Source of the DNA: Alphaproteobacteria bacterium
GTDB taxonomy: Bacteria; Pseudomonadota; Alphaproteobacteria; JAEULC01
Direction: 5' to 3'
DNA: 39,444 nt
NCBI GenBank assembly: GCA_020846275.1
Contig: JADLEG010000055.1
Coordinates: forward strand, 1-39,444
In this document: in pieces, positions 1 to 8,669 of the stretch
Position numbering within the stretch: the stretch's first letter is position 1
Layout of the letters: each line of letters starts with the position of its first letter
The notes under the pieces: model-generated
Databases searched by the model: none
The model's input: only the letters and a program-made list of their open reading frames with translations
What the model was told of the DNA's origin: nothing
Position numbers and translations under genes: made by a program

Positions 1-19
1 GCCTTCCGGAACGAGGGGG

Positions 20-376
20 CTAGAGGGCGGTGGGCGTGGGCGCCTTGATGCGCGCCTGCTTCTCGGCGATGCCCGAGATGCCCTCGCGGCGCTGCAGCTC
101 GGCCCACACGTCCGCGGGCTTCACGTTGCACTGCGCCCACATGACGAACAGGTGATAGAGCAGGTCGGCGCTCTCGGCGATCAGCTTCTCGCGGTTGTCG
201 GCCGCACCCTCGAGCGCAGCCTCGATCGCCTCCTCGCCCAGTTTCTGCGCGATCTTCTTGCGTCCCTGCGAGAACAGCTTGGCGGTGCGCGAGATCGTCG
301 GATCGCCGCCGCGCCTGTCCTCGATGGCCTGGAACAGCCGGTCCAGCACCTCGACGTCGCCGTTGCTTGCGCCCAT
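20..376 (-). CDS. hisE: Phosphoribosyl-ATP pyrophosphatase HisE
   Basis: A 118-residue protein matching the usual length of stand-alone HisE. It hydrolyses phosphoribosyl-ATP to phosphoribosyl-AMP, the second step of histidine synthesis, in the cytoplasm. The all-alpha MazG-like fold is recognised from the stretch around residues 40-75, with the acidic pair in KLGEEAIE and the E-S-A-D-L-L-Y-H segment that supply metal ligands in the family. The open frame continues upstream but only antisense to hisF; the ATG at 376 gives the normal HisE N-terminus. It is the last gene of the histidine cluster, 68 nt after hisF. Identity is secure. Confidence 0.95.
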   Translation of the reverse strand: MGASNGDVEVLDRLFQAIEDRRGGDPTISRTAKLFSQGRKKIAQKLGEEAIEAALEGAADNREKLIAESADLLYHLFVMWAQCNVKPADVWAELQRREGISGIAEKQARIKAPTPTAL

Positions 377-444
377 GGGATTCGGCCCTTCAACCGCTGC
401 GACAAGGATTCGGTAGCAGAACCGAAACCCGACTGCCACAGATT

Positions 445-1224
445 TCAGCCCCCGCTTCGGCCCGCGGCTTCGCGCACCGGAATGCCGGCGGCCTTCAGAT
501 GCGCCTTTGCCTCGGCGATCGAGAAGCGGCCGAAATGAAAGATCGAGGCCGCCAGCACGGCCGAGGCGTGCCCGTCGCGGATGCCCGCGACCAGATGGTC
601 GAGCGTGCCGACGCCGCCCGAGGCGATCACCGGCACCGTGACCGCGTCGGCGATGGCGCGGGTCAGCGCCACGTCGAAGCCGTCGCCCGTGCCGTCGCGG
701 TCCATCGAGGTCAGCAGGATCTCGCCCGCCCCGGCCGCCGTCATGCGCTTGGCCCATTCCACCGCGTCGAGTCCGGTGTCGTTGCGCCCGCCATGGGTGA
801 AGACGCCCCAGCGGCCGTGCGCGACCTGCTTGGCGTCGATCGCCACCACCACGAGCTGGCGGCCGAACTTCTCCGCGGCCTGCGAGACGAAGGCGGGGTT
901 TTTCACGGCGGTCGTGTTGATCGACACCTTGTCCGCCCCGGCGAGCAGCAGCTTGCGGATATCCTCGAGCGTGCGCACCCCGCCGCCCACCGTCAGCGGC
1001 ATGAAGCACTGCTCGGCCGTGCGGCTGACCGCGTCGAACAGCGTGTCGCGGTTCTCGTGGCTGGCGGTGATGTCGAGGAAGCACAGCTCGTCCGCGCCCG
1101 CCTTGTCGTAGGCGCGCGCCTGCTCCACCGGGTCGCCGGCGTCCACCAGGTCGACGAAGCGCACGCCCTTGACCACGCGCCCGTCCTTGACGTCGAGGCA
1201 GGGGATGATGCGTACGCGCAGCAT
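445..1224 (-). CDS. hisF: Imidazole glycerol phosphate synthase cyclase subunit HisF
   Basis: A 259-residue TIM-barrel protein. With HisH it converts PRFAR plus glutamine-derived ammonia to imidazole glycerol phosphate and AICAR. The N-terminus [12 protein letters not shown] carries catalytic Asp11, and Asp130 falls in VVVAID; these match the two known catalytic aspartates of HisF. The frame extends 17 codons further upstream, but the ATG at 1224 gives the canonical start, one base beyond the end of hisA (stop 1226-1228). Tight packing with hisA suggests one transcript and translational coupling. Very high confidence. Confidence 0.97.
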   Translation of the reverse strand: MLRVRIIPCLDVKDGRVVKGVRFVDLVDAGDPVEQARAYDKAGADELCFLDITASHENRDTLFDAVSRTAEQCFMPLTVGGGVRTLEDIRKLLLAGADKVSINTTAVKNPAFVSQAAEKFGRQLVVVAIDAKQVAHGRWGVFTHGGRNDTGLDAVEWAKRMTAAGAGEILLTSMDRDGTGDGFDVALTRAIADAVTVPVIASGGVGTLDHLVAGIRDGHASAVLAASIFHFGRFSIAEAKAHLKAAGIPVREAAGRSGG

Positions 1225-1225
1225 C

Positions 1226-1948
1226 CTAGCCTGCCAGCGCCGCGATCGCGGCCTTGAGATCGATCCGCCCGTCATAGAGCGCGCGGCCGCAGATCACCCC
1301 GTCGAGCCGGGGCGCGGCGCGGCGCAGCGCCTTGAGGTCGTCGAGCGACGACACCCCGCCCGAGGCGATCACCGGCATTCCGGCGCTCTTCGACAGCGCG
1401 GCCGTCGCCGCCACGTTCGGCCCCTGCATCGCGCCGTCGCGGTCGATGTCGGTGTAGATCAGCGCCGCCACGCCGGCATCGGCGAAGCGCGCGGCCAGAT
1501 CGTCCACCGTGATGTCGCTGGTCTCGGTCCAGCCCTCCACGGCCACCCTGCCCTGGCGCGCATCGACGCCGACGGCGACCTTGCCCGGATACTTGCGGCA
1601 GGAGCGGCGCACCAGCTCCGGATCCTTCAGCGCCGCCGTGCCCAGCACCACCCGCGCCACGCCGCGCGCGAGCCAGGCCTCGACCCCCGCGTCGTCGCGG
1701 ATGCCGCCGCCGAGCTGCACCGGCACCTTGACGGCGGCCAGGATCGCCGCGACCGCCGGCGCGTTGCCTGCCTTGCCCTTCACAGCGCCGTCCAGGTCCA
1801 CGACATGCACCCAGGCGCAGCCCGCCTCGGCGAACTGCCTGGCCTGGGCGCCGGGGTCGTTGTTGAACACGGTCGCCTTGTCCATGTCGCCGCGCAGCAA
1901 GCGCACGCACTGCCCGCCCTTCAGGTCGATCGCGGGGTAGAGGATCAC
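1226..1948 (-). CDS. hisA: HisA: ProFAR isomerase
   Basis: A 240-residue (beta/alpha)8-barrel isomerase that converts ProFAR to PRFAR in histidine synthesis. The start is a GTG at 1948-1946, reading (M)[11 protein letters not shown] with catalytic Asp8. No ATG fits the family N-terminus. The GTG overlaps the hisH stop as the tetranucleotide GTGA, so translation is probably coupled to hisH. The second half carries the phosphate-binding [11 protein letters not shown] segment. The frame extends far upstream only as antisense or out-of-frame sequence across hisH, which is not real. Confidence 0.96.
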   Translation of the reverse strand: MILYPAIDLKGGQCVRLLRGDMDKATVFNNDPGAQARQFAEAGCAWVHVVDLDGAVKGKAGNAPAVAAILAAVKVPVQLGGGIRDDAGVEAWLARGVARVVLGTAALKDPELVRRSCRKYPGKVAVGVDARQGRVAVEGWTETSDITVDDLAARFADAGVAALIYTDIDRDGAMQGPNVAATAALSKSAGMPVIASGGVSSLDDLKALRRAAPRLDGVICGRALYDGRIDLKAAIAALAG

Positions 1949-2583
1949 GGGCGCCAGCGCAGGAAATTGGCGATCAGGCGCAGGCCTGCGGCCTGGCTCT
2001 TCTCGGGATGGAACTGCGTGCCCGCCATGTTGGCATGGCGCACCGCGGCCGTGATCGGCCCGCCATAGTCGGCGGTGGCCGCCACGTCGGCGGAATTCTG
2101 CGCGTAGAGCGCGTAGGAATGCACGAAATACATCGGCTCGCCCGCGGCGAGTCCCTCGAACAGCGCCTCGCCCGGCCGCGCCGTGACGTCGTTCCAGCCC
2201 ATGTGCGGCACCTTGAGCCCGCCCTTGGGCTCGATCGCCCGAACCTCGCCCGCGATCCAGCCCAGGCCCTCGTGCGTGCCGAACTCCACGCCGCGCTCGG
2301 CCATCAACTGCATGCCCACGCAAATGCCGAGGAAGGGCCGGCCGCTTCGATGCACCGCCGCTTCCAGCGCGTCGCGCATCCCGGCGACCGCCGTCAGCCC
2401 GTTCATACAGTCGGCAAAGGCGCCCACGCCCGGCAGCACGATGCGATCGGCGCGCCGGACCGCGTGCGGGTCGGCCGTGACCGCGACGCGCGCCTGCGTG
2501 CCGGCGGCCGCGCGCTCGAACGCCTTGGCGGCGGAACGCAGGTTGCCCGACCCGTAGTCGACGATCGCGACGGTCTCGACCAT
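1945..2583 (-). CDS. hisH: Imidazole glycerol phosphate synthase glutaminase subunit HisH
   Basis: A 212-residue class-I glutamine amidotransferase that supplies ammonia to HisF. The triad is visible: Cys88 in LGICVGMQ, His192 and Glu194 in QFHPEK. The N-terminus [13 protein letters not shown] is typical. It lies downstream of the DUF2628 gene with a 9-nt gap and overlaps hisA by four bases. The order hisB, DUF2628, hisH, hisA, hisF, hisE is consistent with one operon read leftward. Confidence 0.97.
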   Translation of the reverse strand: MVETVAIVDYGSGNLRSAAKAFERAAAGTQARVAVTADPHAVRRADRIVLPGVGAFADCMNGLTAVAGMRDALEAAVHRSGRPFLGICVGMQLMAERGVEFGTHEGLGWIAGEVRAIEPKGGLKVPHMGWNDVTARPGEALFEGLAAGEPMYFVHSYALYAQNSADVAATADYGGPITAAVRHANMAGTQFHPEKSQAAGLRLIANFLRWRP

Positions 2584-2592
2584 GGCGGAAGA

Positions 2593-2973
2593 TCAATGCG
2601 CGCCGATGGCGGCGAGATCGATGAAGCGGCGCGCGGCCGTGTCCGGATCCGGCCCGCCCACCACGCCGGCCTCGCGCAGGCCAAGGCGCGCGAGGCGGCG
2701 ACGGCGCAGCTCGTTGGCCTCGGCGGCGAACAGCGCCATCCCTGCCAACTCGATCACGCCCAGCACATCGGCCCCGCCCGGCCAAGCGGCCTCGACCAGG
2801 CCGAGGCACGCGACAACGGCGATCCAGCCCGCCGCCCACGCCCACATGCCGCGCCAGGCCGCCCAGAACGGCCCGAAAAACAGCGCCGGCCAGCAGAAGC
2901 CCTCTTTCACCAGCACGGCATCGGCCGCCGCGCCGCGGGGCGGCACATGCACGGTATAGAGGCGCATGCGCAT
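2593..2973 (-). CDS. DUF2628 small membrane protein in the his operon
   Basis: A 126-residue protein recognised as DUF2628-like: a short N-terminal segment with the pattern RLYTVHVPP, then hydrophobic stretches rich in Trp, Gly and Ala (about residues 27-60 and 68-84) that look like two or three membrane helices, then an Arg-rich cytoplasmic tail. It sits 3 nt after hisB and 9 nt before hisH, so it is certainly co-transcribed with the histidine genes. Its function is unknown. The hydrophobic middle suggests an inner-membrane location. The start could also be the second Met, two codons in. Confidence 0.82.
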   Translation of the reverse strand: MRMRLYTVHVPPRGAAADAVLVKEGFCWPALFFGPFWAAWRGMWAWAAGWIAVVACLGLVEAAWPGGADVLGVIELAGMALFAAEANELRRRRLARLGLREAGVVGGPDPDTAARRFIDLAAIGAH

Positions 2974-2976
2974 CGC

Positions 2977-3570
2977 CTAGAGCACGCCCTTGGTCGAGGC
3001 GACCGCGCCGGCCTGGCGCGGGTCCGGCTCGATCGCCTGGCGCAGCGCGCGCGCCAGGCCCTTGAAGCAGCTCTCGACGATGTGGTGGCTGTTCTCGCCG
3101 TAAAGGTTCTCGACGTGCAGCGTAATGCCGGCGGCCTGGGCGAAGGCCTGGAACCATTCCTTGAACAGTTCGGTGTCCATCTCGCCGAGCTTCGGCTTGG
3201 TGAACTTCACCTTCCAGATCAGGTAGGGCCGGTTCGACACGTCGAGCGCGACGCGGGTCAGCGTCTCGTCCATCGGGATCAGCGCGTCGCCGTAGCGCCT
3301 GATGCCCAGGCGCTCGCCCAGCGCCTTGGCCACGGCCTGGCCGATCACGATGCCGGTGTCCTCGGTGGTGTGGTGGAAGTCGATGTGCAGGTCGCCCTTG
3401 GCCTCGACCTCCAGGTCGATCAGGGAATGGCGCGAGAGCTGCTCGAGCATATGGTCCAGGAACCCGATGCCGGTCTTGACCGAATACTTCCCCGCGCCGT
3501 CGAGGTTCACGGCAGCGGCGATCTTCGTCTCCTTGGTGCTGCGCTCCACGCGCGCCTGCCGTCCGGCCAT
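2977..3570 (-). CDS. hisB: Imidazoleglycerol-phosphate dehydratase HisB
   Basis: A 197-residue monofunctional IGPD that dehydrates imidazole glycerol phosphate to imidazole acetol phosphate. Diagnostic metal-binding motifs are present: [20 protein letters not shown] and [10 protein letters not shown]. The ATG at 3570 follows an excellent ribosome site, AAGGAG, about 8 nt upstream on the minus strand. The open frame continues to 4053, but only antisense to the protease gene. This is the first gene of the histidine cluster. Its normal alphaproteobacterial divergent neighbour hslV is here separated from it by the protease. Confidence 0.97.
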   Translation of the reverse strand: MAGRQARVERSTKETKIAAAVNLDGAGKYSVKTGIGFLDHMLEQLSRHSLIDLEVEAKGDLHIDFHHTTEDTGIVIGQAVAKALGERLGIRRYGDALIPMDETLTRVALDVSNRPYLIWKVKFTKPKLGEMDTELFKEWFQAFAQAAGITLHVENLYGENSHHIVESCFKGLARALRQAIEPDPRQAGAVASTKGVL

Positions 3571-3703
3571 GTCCACCACTCCTTCCGACGCAGCTTCTAG
3601 CAGGAACCGGGCCGCGCGGACAGGGGCTTGGCGCGGTGGTAGAGGCCGGATAAAATCCGTCTTAAGAATAGATATCGCGTCGGGCATCTGGGGGGAGCTT
3701 GCG

Positions 3704-5008
3704 ATGGGAGCGTATTCGTGGTCGCGCCGGTCGAGGGGCGCGGGCGTCGTTCTGCTGGCAATCCTGTCGGGTGGATGCGTCGGCAGCGCTCCGCCGAAGC
3801 CGGTCGTACAGGCGGCCGCGCCGGCGCCTGATGCCTCATTGCAGCCGATCGAGTTCGCGGTGAACAAGATAAACATCCGGCACGGCGACTCGGTCGGTCG
3901 GTCGGTCTGCGGCAGGATATTCCGGAAGGAGGCGCCGATCGCATGGGAAACGGGCGCGATCAACGAACGCAGCCGCGAATTCAACGATATTTTCCTCGAC
4001 GCGGCCAGGGCAGCTGGCGTGCCGGTCGCCAAGAGCTCGGACACGCTGTTCACGCCGCAATCCTCGGCGGTGCGGGCGACCTATGCGGTAGGCTCGGTCA
4101 TTTCGCGAATTGCATATGAGGGCTGCCGGGGATACTACGAGGGGAATCCCGATCGCTACGACGATGGCAAGACGACGGTCTCGGTTACGTGGGAAGTCTA
4201 TTCCAGGCTTGAAGACAAGATCGCGCTTCGCATCGAGACGGTCGGTACCCATGTCGCGAAGGACGAAGTCAAGTTCGGCTTTGTCACCTTCATCGCTCTG
4301 GCCTATCGCGATGCCGCCGACCAGTTAATGCGGTCCTCCACGTTCCGAGAGGCAATCGCGCGCAAGCCCGACGCGCCGGCAATTCAGGCAGCGGCGCCGG
4401 TCGCAGCGGAGAAGATGACCCTGCCGGCCATGGGGAATCTGTCGGGACCTCTGTCCGGCAATATCGATTCGGTCCGGCGCGCCGCGGTGACGATCGACCT
4501 GGGCCGCGGCCACGGGTCGGGCTTCTTCATCACCAGCGACGGCTGGGTGCTGACCAACGCGCATGTCGCGCGCGGCAGCCAGACGGTCAAGGTGATCCTG
4601 GCGGACGGGCGTCCGATGTTCGGCCAGGTCATGCGCGTGCACGACGCGCGCGACGTGGCGCTGGTCAAGGTGGACGGGGCGGGTTTCTCCGCCCTGCCCC
4701 TGCGCGGCGCGCCGGTGACATTGACCGAGGAGGTCTATGCCATCGGCACGCCGATCGACAAGAAGCTGAGCGGCACGGTGACGCGCGGCATCGTCAGCCA
4801 GGTGCGCACCAACCGGCGCAACATGACGGACATCCAGGCCGATGTCGCGATCCTGCCCGGCAGCAGCGGCGGCCCCCTGGTGGACGGGTCCGGCAACGTG
4901 GTCGGGGTGTCCTATGCGGGGGTCGGCGAGCTCAACGCCGGCGTCAACTTCTTCATCCCGATCCAGGATGCGCTGGCGAAGCTGAACGTCTCGCTCGGCG
5001 GGGCCTGA
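3704..5008 (+). CDS. Lipoprotein-like trypsin-fold serine protease with novel N-terminal domain
   Basis: A 434-residue secreted protein. Residues 1-25 form a basic, hydrophobic signal ending in SGGC25, a lipobox-like but non-canonical site (Ser rather than Leu at -3). Residues about 30-240 form a domain I do not recognise, with Cys residues in SVCGR and EGCRGYY. Residues about 260-434 are a trypsin-2/HtrA-like protease with triad His287 (TNAHVA), Asp317 (ARDVALVKV) and Ser388 (GSSGGP). There is no PDZ domain. The ATG at 3704 follows a purine-rich GGGGGGAG. The frame is open back to 3302 only antisense to hisB. A periplasmic quality-control or processing role is plausible but not shown. Confidence 0.85.
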   Translation: MGAYSWSRRSRGAGVVLLAILSGGCVGSAPPKPVVQAAAPAPDASLQPIEFAVNKINIRHGDSVGRSVCGRIFRKEAPIAWETGAINERSREFNDIFLDAARAAGVPVAKSSDTLFTPQSSAVRATYAVGSVISRIAYEGCRGYYEGNPDRYDDGKTTVSVTWEVYSRLEDKIALRIETVGTHVAKDEVKFGFVTFIALAYRDAADQLMRSSTFREAIARKPDAPAIQAAAPVAAEKMTLPAMGNLSGPLSGNIDSVRRAAVTIDLGRGHGSGFFITSDGWVLTNAHVARGSQTVKVILADGRPMFGQVMRVHDARDVALVKVDGAGFSALPLRGAPVTLTEEVYAIGTPIDKKLSGTVTRGIVSQVRTNRRNMTDIQADVAILPGSSGGPLVDGSGNVVGVSYAGVGELNAGVNFFIPIQDALAKLNVSLGGA

Positions 5009-5032
5009 CCGCGCCCCGCGGCGCCGGCCGCC

Positions 5033-5062
5033 CTTGACGCGCGGGGGAAACTGCCCAGATTC
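5033..5062 (+). promoter_or_regulatory. Probable RpoH (sigma-32-like) promoter of hslVU
   Basis: CTTGACG at 5033-5039 and CCCAGAT at 5054-5060 are separated by 14 nt. This resembles the heat-shock sigma pattern (CTTGAA-type -35, CCCCAT-type -10). A perfect 6-bp dyad, GCCCAG-ATTCC-CTGGGC (5053-5069), overlaps the -10. The location, about 40 nt upstream of hslV, suits a heat-shock protease operon. Assigned by pattern only. Confidence 0.45.
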
Positions 5063-5104
5063 CCTGGGCTGCCCTTTCCCTTTGCCCCCGCGGGATCCCC
5101 CGAT

Positions 5105-5653
5105 ATGAGCGAACGCGCGCCGCCGGCGTTGCACGGCACCACCATCCTTTCCGTCCGCAAGGGCGACCGCGTGGTCGTGGCCGGCGACGGCCAGGTGACC
5201 CTGGGCAACACGGTGATGAAGTCCAACGCCAAGAAGGTCCGTCGCCTGTCCAAGGGCGAGGTGATCGCGGGCTTCGCCGGCGCCACGGCCGACGCCTTCG
5301 CGCTCTTTGAACGGTTGGAAGCCAAGCTGGAGCAGCACCCCGGCCAGCTCGCGCGGGCCTGCGTGGAGCTGGCCAAGGACTGGCGCACCGACCGCTACCT
5401 CAGGCGCCTGGAGGCGATGATGGCGGTGGCCGACCGGCAGGTCTCGCTGATCGTCTCGGGCACCGGCGACGTGGTGGAGCCGGAGGACGGCATCATCGGC
5501 ATCGGCTCGGGCGGCGCCTACGCGCTGGCGGCCGCCCGCGCGCTGAAGGACATCGACGGCATGGACGCCGAGGCCGTGGTGCGCAAGGCCATGGCGATCG
5601 CCGCGGGCATCTGCATCTACACCAACGACAGCGTCACGCTCGAAAGCCTGTAG
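5105..5653 (+). CDS. hslV: ATP-dependent protease peptidase subunit HslV
   Basis: A 182-residue proteasome-like N-terminal nucleophile hydrolase, the proteolytic core of the HslVU (ClpQY) machine in the cytoplasm. A short propeptide ends in HG before Thr12; Thr12 (TTILSV) would become the N-terminal catalytic threonine after processing. [23 protein letters not shown] and KDWRTDR are family hallmarks. hslU follows after 9 nt, so the two are co-transcribed. Confidence 0.98.
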   Translation: MSERAPPALHGTTILSVRKGDRVVVAGDGQVTLGNTVMKSNAKKVRRLSKGEVIAGFAGATADAFALFERLEAKLEQHPGQLARACVELAKDWRTDRYLRRLEAMMAVADRQVSLIVSGTGDVVEPEDGIIGIGSGGAYALAAARALKDIDGMDAEAVVRKAMAIAAGICIYTNDSVTLESL

Positions 5654-5662
5654 GAACGACGG

Positions 5663-6976
5663 ATGACCAGCTTCACCCCGCGCGAGATCGTCGCCGAGCT
5701 CGACCGGCACATCGTCGGCCAGAACGACGCCAAGCGCGCCGTCGCCATCGCGCTGCGCAACCGCTGGCGCCGCCAGCAGCTGCCCGAGGCCCTGCGCGAG
5801 GAGGTGCTGCCCAAGAACATCCTGATGATCGGTCCGACGGGCGTGGGCAAGACCGAGATCGCGCGGCGCCTGGCGCGCCTGGCGCAGGCGCCGTTCCTGA
5901 AGGTCGAGGCGACCAAGTTCACCGAGATCGGCTATGTCGGCCGCGACGTGGAGCAGATCGTGCGCGACCTGATGGAGATCGCGCTCGGCATGACGCGCGA
6001 GAAGCTGCGCCGGGAAGTGAAGGCCAAGGCCGAATTGCGCGCGGAAGAGCGCGTGGTCGACGCGCTGGTGGGCGAGAACGCCGGCGTCGAGACACGGCAG
6101 AAATTCCTGAAGATGCTGCGCGAGGGCCAGCTCGACGGCCGCGAGATCGAGATCCAGGTCGCCGACACCGGCGGCGGCGGCCTGCCGACCTTCGACATTC
6201 CCGGCATGCCCGGCGCGCAGATGGGCATGATCAACCTCAACGAGATGCTGGGCAAGGCGCTGGGCGGCCAGCGCACCAAGCCCCGGCGCATGACCGTCGC
6301 CGAGAGCTACCAGGTGCTGGTGCAGGAGGAGAGCGACAAGCTGTTGGACCAGGAGAAGGTGACGATCGAGGCGCGCAATTCCGTCGAGCAGAACGGCATC
6401 GTCTTCATCGACGAGATCGACAAGATCTGCGCCCGGTCCGAGCGCATGGGCGCGGACGTCAGCCGCGAGGGCGTGCAGCGCGACCTCTTGCCGCTGATCG
6501 AAGGCACGTCGGTGCCGACGAAGCACGGCACGGTCAAGACCGACCACATCCTGTTCATCGCGTCCGGCGCCTTCCATCTGGCCAAGCCCAGCGACCTGTT
6601 GCCCGAATTGCAGGGCCGGCTGCCGATCCGCGTGGAATTGCAGGCGCTGAAGAAGGACGACTTCAAGCGTATCCTGACCGAGCCCGAGGCCAGCCTGATC
6701 AAGCAGTACAAGGCGCTCTTGAAGACCGAGGACGTCGAGCTGGATTTCCGGGAGGACGGCATCGACGCGATCGCCGAACTCGCGACCCAGATCAATTCCA
6801 GCGTCGAGAACATCGGCGCGCGCCGGCTGCACACCGTGCTGGAGCGCCTCTTGGAGGAGATCAGCTTCACCGCCACCGACACGCCGCGCACGACGGTCAC
6901 GATCGACGCCGCCCTGGTGCGGGACCGCGTGGCGCCGCTGGCGAAGAACGCGGATTTGAGCCGGTTTATCCTGTAA
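5663..6976 (+). CDS. hslU: ATP-dependent protease ATPase subunit HslU
   Basis: A 437-residue AAA+ unfoldase that feeds substrates to HslV. The Walker A motif GPTGVGKT is at residues 57-64 and the Walker [11 protein letters not shown] in the middle. The pore-loop GYVGRDVE segment, the intermediate I domain (about 110-240) and the C-terminal SRFIL tail that docks into HslV are all present. Length is normal. It ends 15 nt from the convergent vapC stop, with no obvious intrinsic terminator between. Confidence 0.98.
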   Translation: MTSFTPREIVAELDRHIVGQNDAKRAVAIALRNRWRRQQLPEALREEVLPKNILMIGPTGVGKTEIARRLARLAQAPFLKVEATKFTEIGYVGRDVEQIVRDLMEIALGMTREKLRREVKAKAELRAEERVVDALVGENAGVETRQKFLKMLREGQLDGREIEIQVADTGGGGLPTFDIPGMPGAQMGMINLNEMLGKALGGQRTKPRRMTVAESYQVLVQEESDKLLDQEKVTIEARNSVEQNGIVFIDEIDKICARSERMGADVSREGVQRDLLPLIEGTSVPTKHGTVKTDHILFIASGAFHLAKPSDLLPELQGRLPIRVELQALKKDDFKRILTEPEASLIKQYKALLKTEDVELDFREDGIDAIAELATQINSSVENIGARRLHTVLERLLEEISFTATDTPRTTVTIDAALVRDRVAPLAKNADLSRFIL

Positions 6977-6991
6977 TGCAGCCGTGGGCAC

Positions 6992-7423
6992 TTACGCCGC
7001 GACTGGGTTCTCCCAGCGCAGCCCAGGGAAGCGGGCGAAGTCGCGATCCGACGAGCAAAGTGTCAGTCCGTGCTCGATCGCCAAGGCAGCAAGATGTGCA
7101 TCCGGTACAAGATTGCCTTCCGCGCTCGCGCTTACAAGCAAGACGCCAAGAATTTCGGCGTGCTTCTCGCCCGGCTCCGGAATCCATACCGGGTCGCAGT
7201 CCAACCATTCGACCACCTGCTGCCACGCTTCCGCAATGGGAGCGGCACGGTCGAACAAGCGTCGGTTGGTTGAAACGCGAAGGAACGCAAGCAGACTCGT
7301 CCAGGGCAGTCCTAGCCGCGTTGGAGCATTGAGCTGGCGGTTGAGCCACGCCCTGGCCACCGCGTGCTGCGGGAACGAGTCGGTATAGGCGTAGATGAGA
7401 ATATTGGAATCGACGATGATCAC
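6992..7423 (-). CDS. vapC: VapC-type PIN-domain toxin
   Basis: A 143-residue PIN-domain ribonuclease, toxin of a type II toxin-antitoxin pair. Acidic active-site candidates are Asp5 (IIVDSN), Asp108 (LVPDAHLAAL) and Asp126/Asp128 (SSDRDF). The LLAFLRVSTN segment is usual for one VapC subgroup. The start is taken as GTG at 7423, which overlaps the vapB stop as GTGA. An upstream in-frame start would run into vapB. The conserved order antitoxin-then-toxin and the tight overlap support the pair. The target RNA cannot be inferred. Confidence 0.9.
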   Translation of the reverse strand: MIIVDSNILIYAYTDSFPQHAVARAWLNRQLNAPTRLGLPWTSLLAFLRVSTNRRLFDRAAPIAEAWQQVVEWLDCDPVWIPEPGEKHAEILGVLLVSASAEGNLVPDAHLAALAIEHGLTLCSSDRDFARFPGLRWENPVAA

Positions 7424-7668
7424 CTGAACGCCTCGCCCTCGGCCCACGCAAGAACCTCGGCGATATTATCGACATTCGGCAGCCGCGGACGACCGAGGGA
7501 CACCGAGCGCGTTTCATAGGGCTTGCGGCGTTTCGGCCGCGTGGTCATTTCTTTGATCCCACGGCGCAGGGCCTCGTTGATCAGATCTTTCATGCTGTCG
7601 TCGCGCGACTTGCGCAGGCGCTCAAGCGCCGCGGCGACATCATCCTCGATTGTCAGCGTTGTTCTCAT
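7420..7668 (-). CDS. vapB: VapB-type ribbon-helix-helix antitoxin
   Basis: An 82-residue protein starting MRTTLTIEDDVAAALERL, a ribbon-helix-helix DNA-binding N-terminus. The C-terminal half, with basic then acidic segments (residues 40-82), is expected to wrap the VapC active site. It would neutralise VapC and repress its own promoter. It overlaps vapC by four bases. There is no Shine-Dalgarno sequence before the ATG; the nearby promoter suggests a leaderless message. Confidence 0.88.
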   Translation of the reverse strand: MRTTLTIEDDVAAALERLRKSRDDSMKDLINEALRRGIKEMTTRPKRRKPYETRSVSLGRPRLPNVDNIAEVLAWAEGEAFR

Positions 7669-7674
7669 GTCGCT

Positions 7675-7703
7675 AGACTATGCGGATGATGTCTTGATGT
7701 CAA
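7675..7703 (-). promoter_or_regulatory. Predicted vapBC promoter with repeated operator half-sites
   Basis: On the minus strand, a perfect -35 TTGACA (7703-7698) and a weak -10 TAGTCT (7680-7675) are separated by 17 nt. Only 6 nt separate the -10 from the vapB ATG, so transcription should begin at or next to the start codon. GACATCAAG occurs twice (7693-7701 and 7715-7723 in plus coordinates), one copy overlapping the -35, with a third partial copy GACATCATC next to it. These are candidate VapBC binding sites. Confidence 0.5.
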
Positions 7704-7722
7704 TGATCTGATGCCTTGATGT

Positions 7723-8085
7723 CTATCCCTTGCCGCCCGCCTTCACCTTCGCCAGCATCGCCTCTACCGCCTCGTCGGGCAGCTTGGCGATGTCGCGGGC
7801 GATGAGGTTGGCGAGCTCGGTGCGTTGGGGGTCGAGGCCGGATGTGTCCACCACCACGCGGGGGTGCGAGAGCTGGGCCAGGCGGTGCAGCTCCTCGGCG
7901 TCGTCCCAGATGATGTTGAAGAAGGTGCAGACCCGCCGCACGAAATAGCGGCTGGGCTTGCCGCGCTGCCCATGCTCGAGCGCCGAGAGATAGGCCGGCG
8001 TCACGTCGAGCGCCTTGGCCATGTCCTTGAGCTTGATGTCGCGTTCCGCGCGCATCGCGCGCAGCCTGGCGCCGAAGGGGGTCAC
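7723..8085 (-). CDS. XRE-family helix-turn-helix regulator
   Basis: A 120-residue protein with an N-terminal Cro/CI-type helix-turn-helix: LKDMAKALDVTPAYLSALEHGQRG at about residues 18-41. A C-terminal helical region of unknown ligand follows. It starts inside the smr stop (ATGA overlap, 8082-8085), so it is translationally coupled to smr. An smr-xre pair next to mltA is common in alphaproteobacteria. The regulated genes are not known from the sequence. Confidence 0.88.
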   Translation of the reverse strand: MTPFGARLRAMRAERDIKLKDMAKALDVTPAYLSALEHGQRGKPSRYFVRRVCTFFNIIWDDAEELHRLAQLSHPRVVVDTSGLDPQRTELANLIARDIAKLPDEAVEAMLAKVKAGGKG

Positions 8086-8669
8086 GCCTGCTCCTCGCGC
8101 CGGCGCTTCAGCAGCAGGTAAAGCGCGCCCGCGCCGCCGTGGCGGGGCTGGGCGGCGCCGAAGGCGATCAGCCTGGAGCGCGCGGGCTGTTCGTTGAGCC
8201 AGCGCGGCACGTCGGACTTGAGGACGCCGCTCTTGCCCGTGACCACCAGCACGCAGCGCCTGCCCTGCCCGGCCGCGCCTTCGAGGAACCGGTCAAGCGC
8301 CCGGTGCGCCCGCGCGCGGTCCATGCCGTGCAGGTCGAGCTTGGCGTCGATCGGCAATTGCCCGCGCTTGAGCTTGTCGTTGGTCGAGCGGTCGACCCCC
8401 GACGCCGTGCCGGCGCGCAGCTCCGGCGCCGGGCGCTCGGGACGCGGCGGCGGCCCGATCGGCCGCGGCACGGGACCGCGCGCGCGACGCGACGGCTCGG
8501 ATGCCGGGGGCGGCCCCGCCGCCGGCGGGGGAAAGACCGGCGCCGGTTTGCGGCGCTTCAGCGGCGTGATGCTTTCGGCCACGCGCCGCCATAGCAGCGT
8601 GTCGCCGCCGGCCGGCGCGGCGGCTGGCGCGGCGGGCCGCTTCTCAGGCCGGTCCGGCTTGCGGGTCAT
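8082..8669 (-). CDS. Smr domain protein
   Basis: A 195-residue protein with a long Pro/Ala/Arg-rich, probably disordered N-terminus (about 1-105) and a C-terminal Smr domain. The domain shows LDLHGMDRARAHRAL, VVTGKSG and the final GAGALYLLLKR segments. Smr domains are nucleases or nucleic-acid-binding modules related to the C-terminus of MutS2. Its start lies 26 nt inside the 3' end of lutC, and its stop overlaps the xre start. The 26-nt overlap with lutC suggests that the lut genes were inserted directly against it. Confidence 0.9.
   Translation of the reverse strand: MTRKPDRPEKRPAAPAAAPAGGDTLLWRRVAESITPLKRRKPAPVFPPPAAGPPPASEPSRRARGPVPRPIGPPPRPERPAPELRAGTASGVDRSTNDKLKRGQLPIDAKLDLHGMDRARAHRALDRFLEGAAGQGRRCVLVVTGKSGVLKSDVPRWLNEQPARSRLIAFGAAQPRHGGAGALYLLLKRRREEQA

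Noticed and set aside
1226..3157. A 643-codon minus frame that seems to fuse upstream sequence to HisA
   Set aside because: Only the last 240 codons are HisA. The rest is out of frame with hisH and the DUF2628 gene.
4325..6991. Minus-strand 888-codon open frame across hslVU
   Set aside because: It is antisense to the unmistakable hslV and hslU genes and is an artefact of high-GC third positions.
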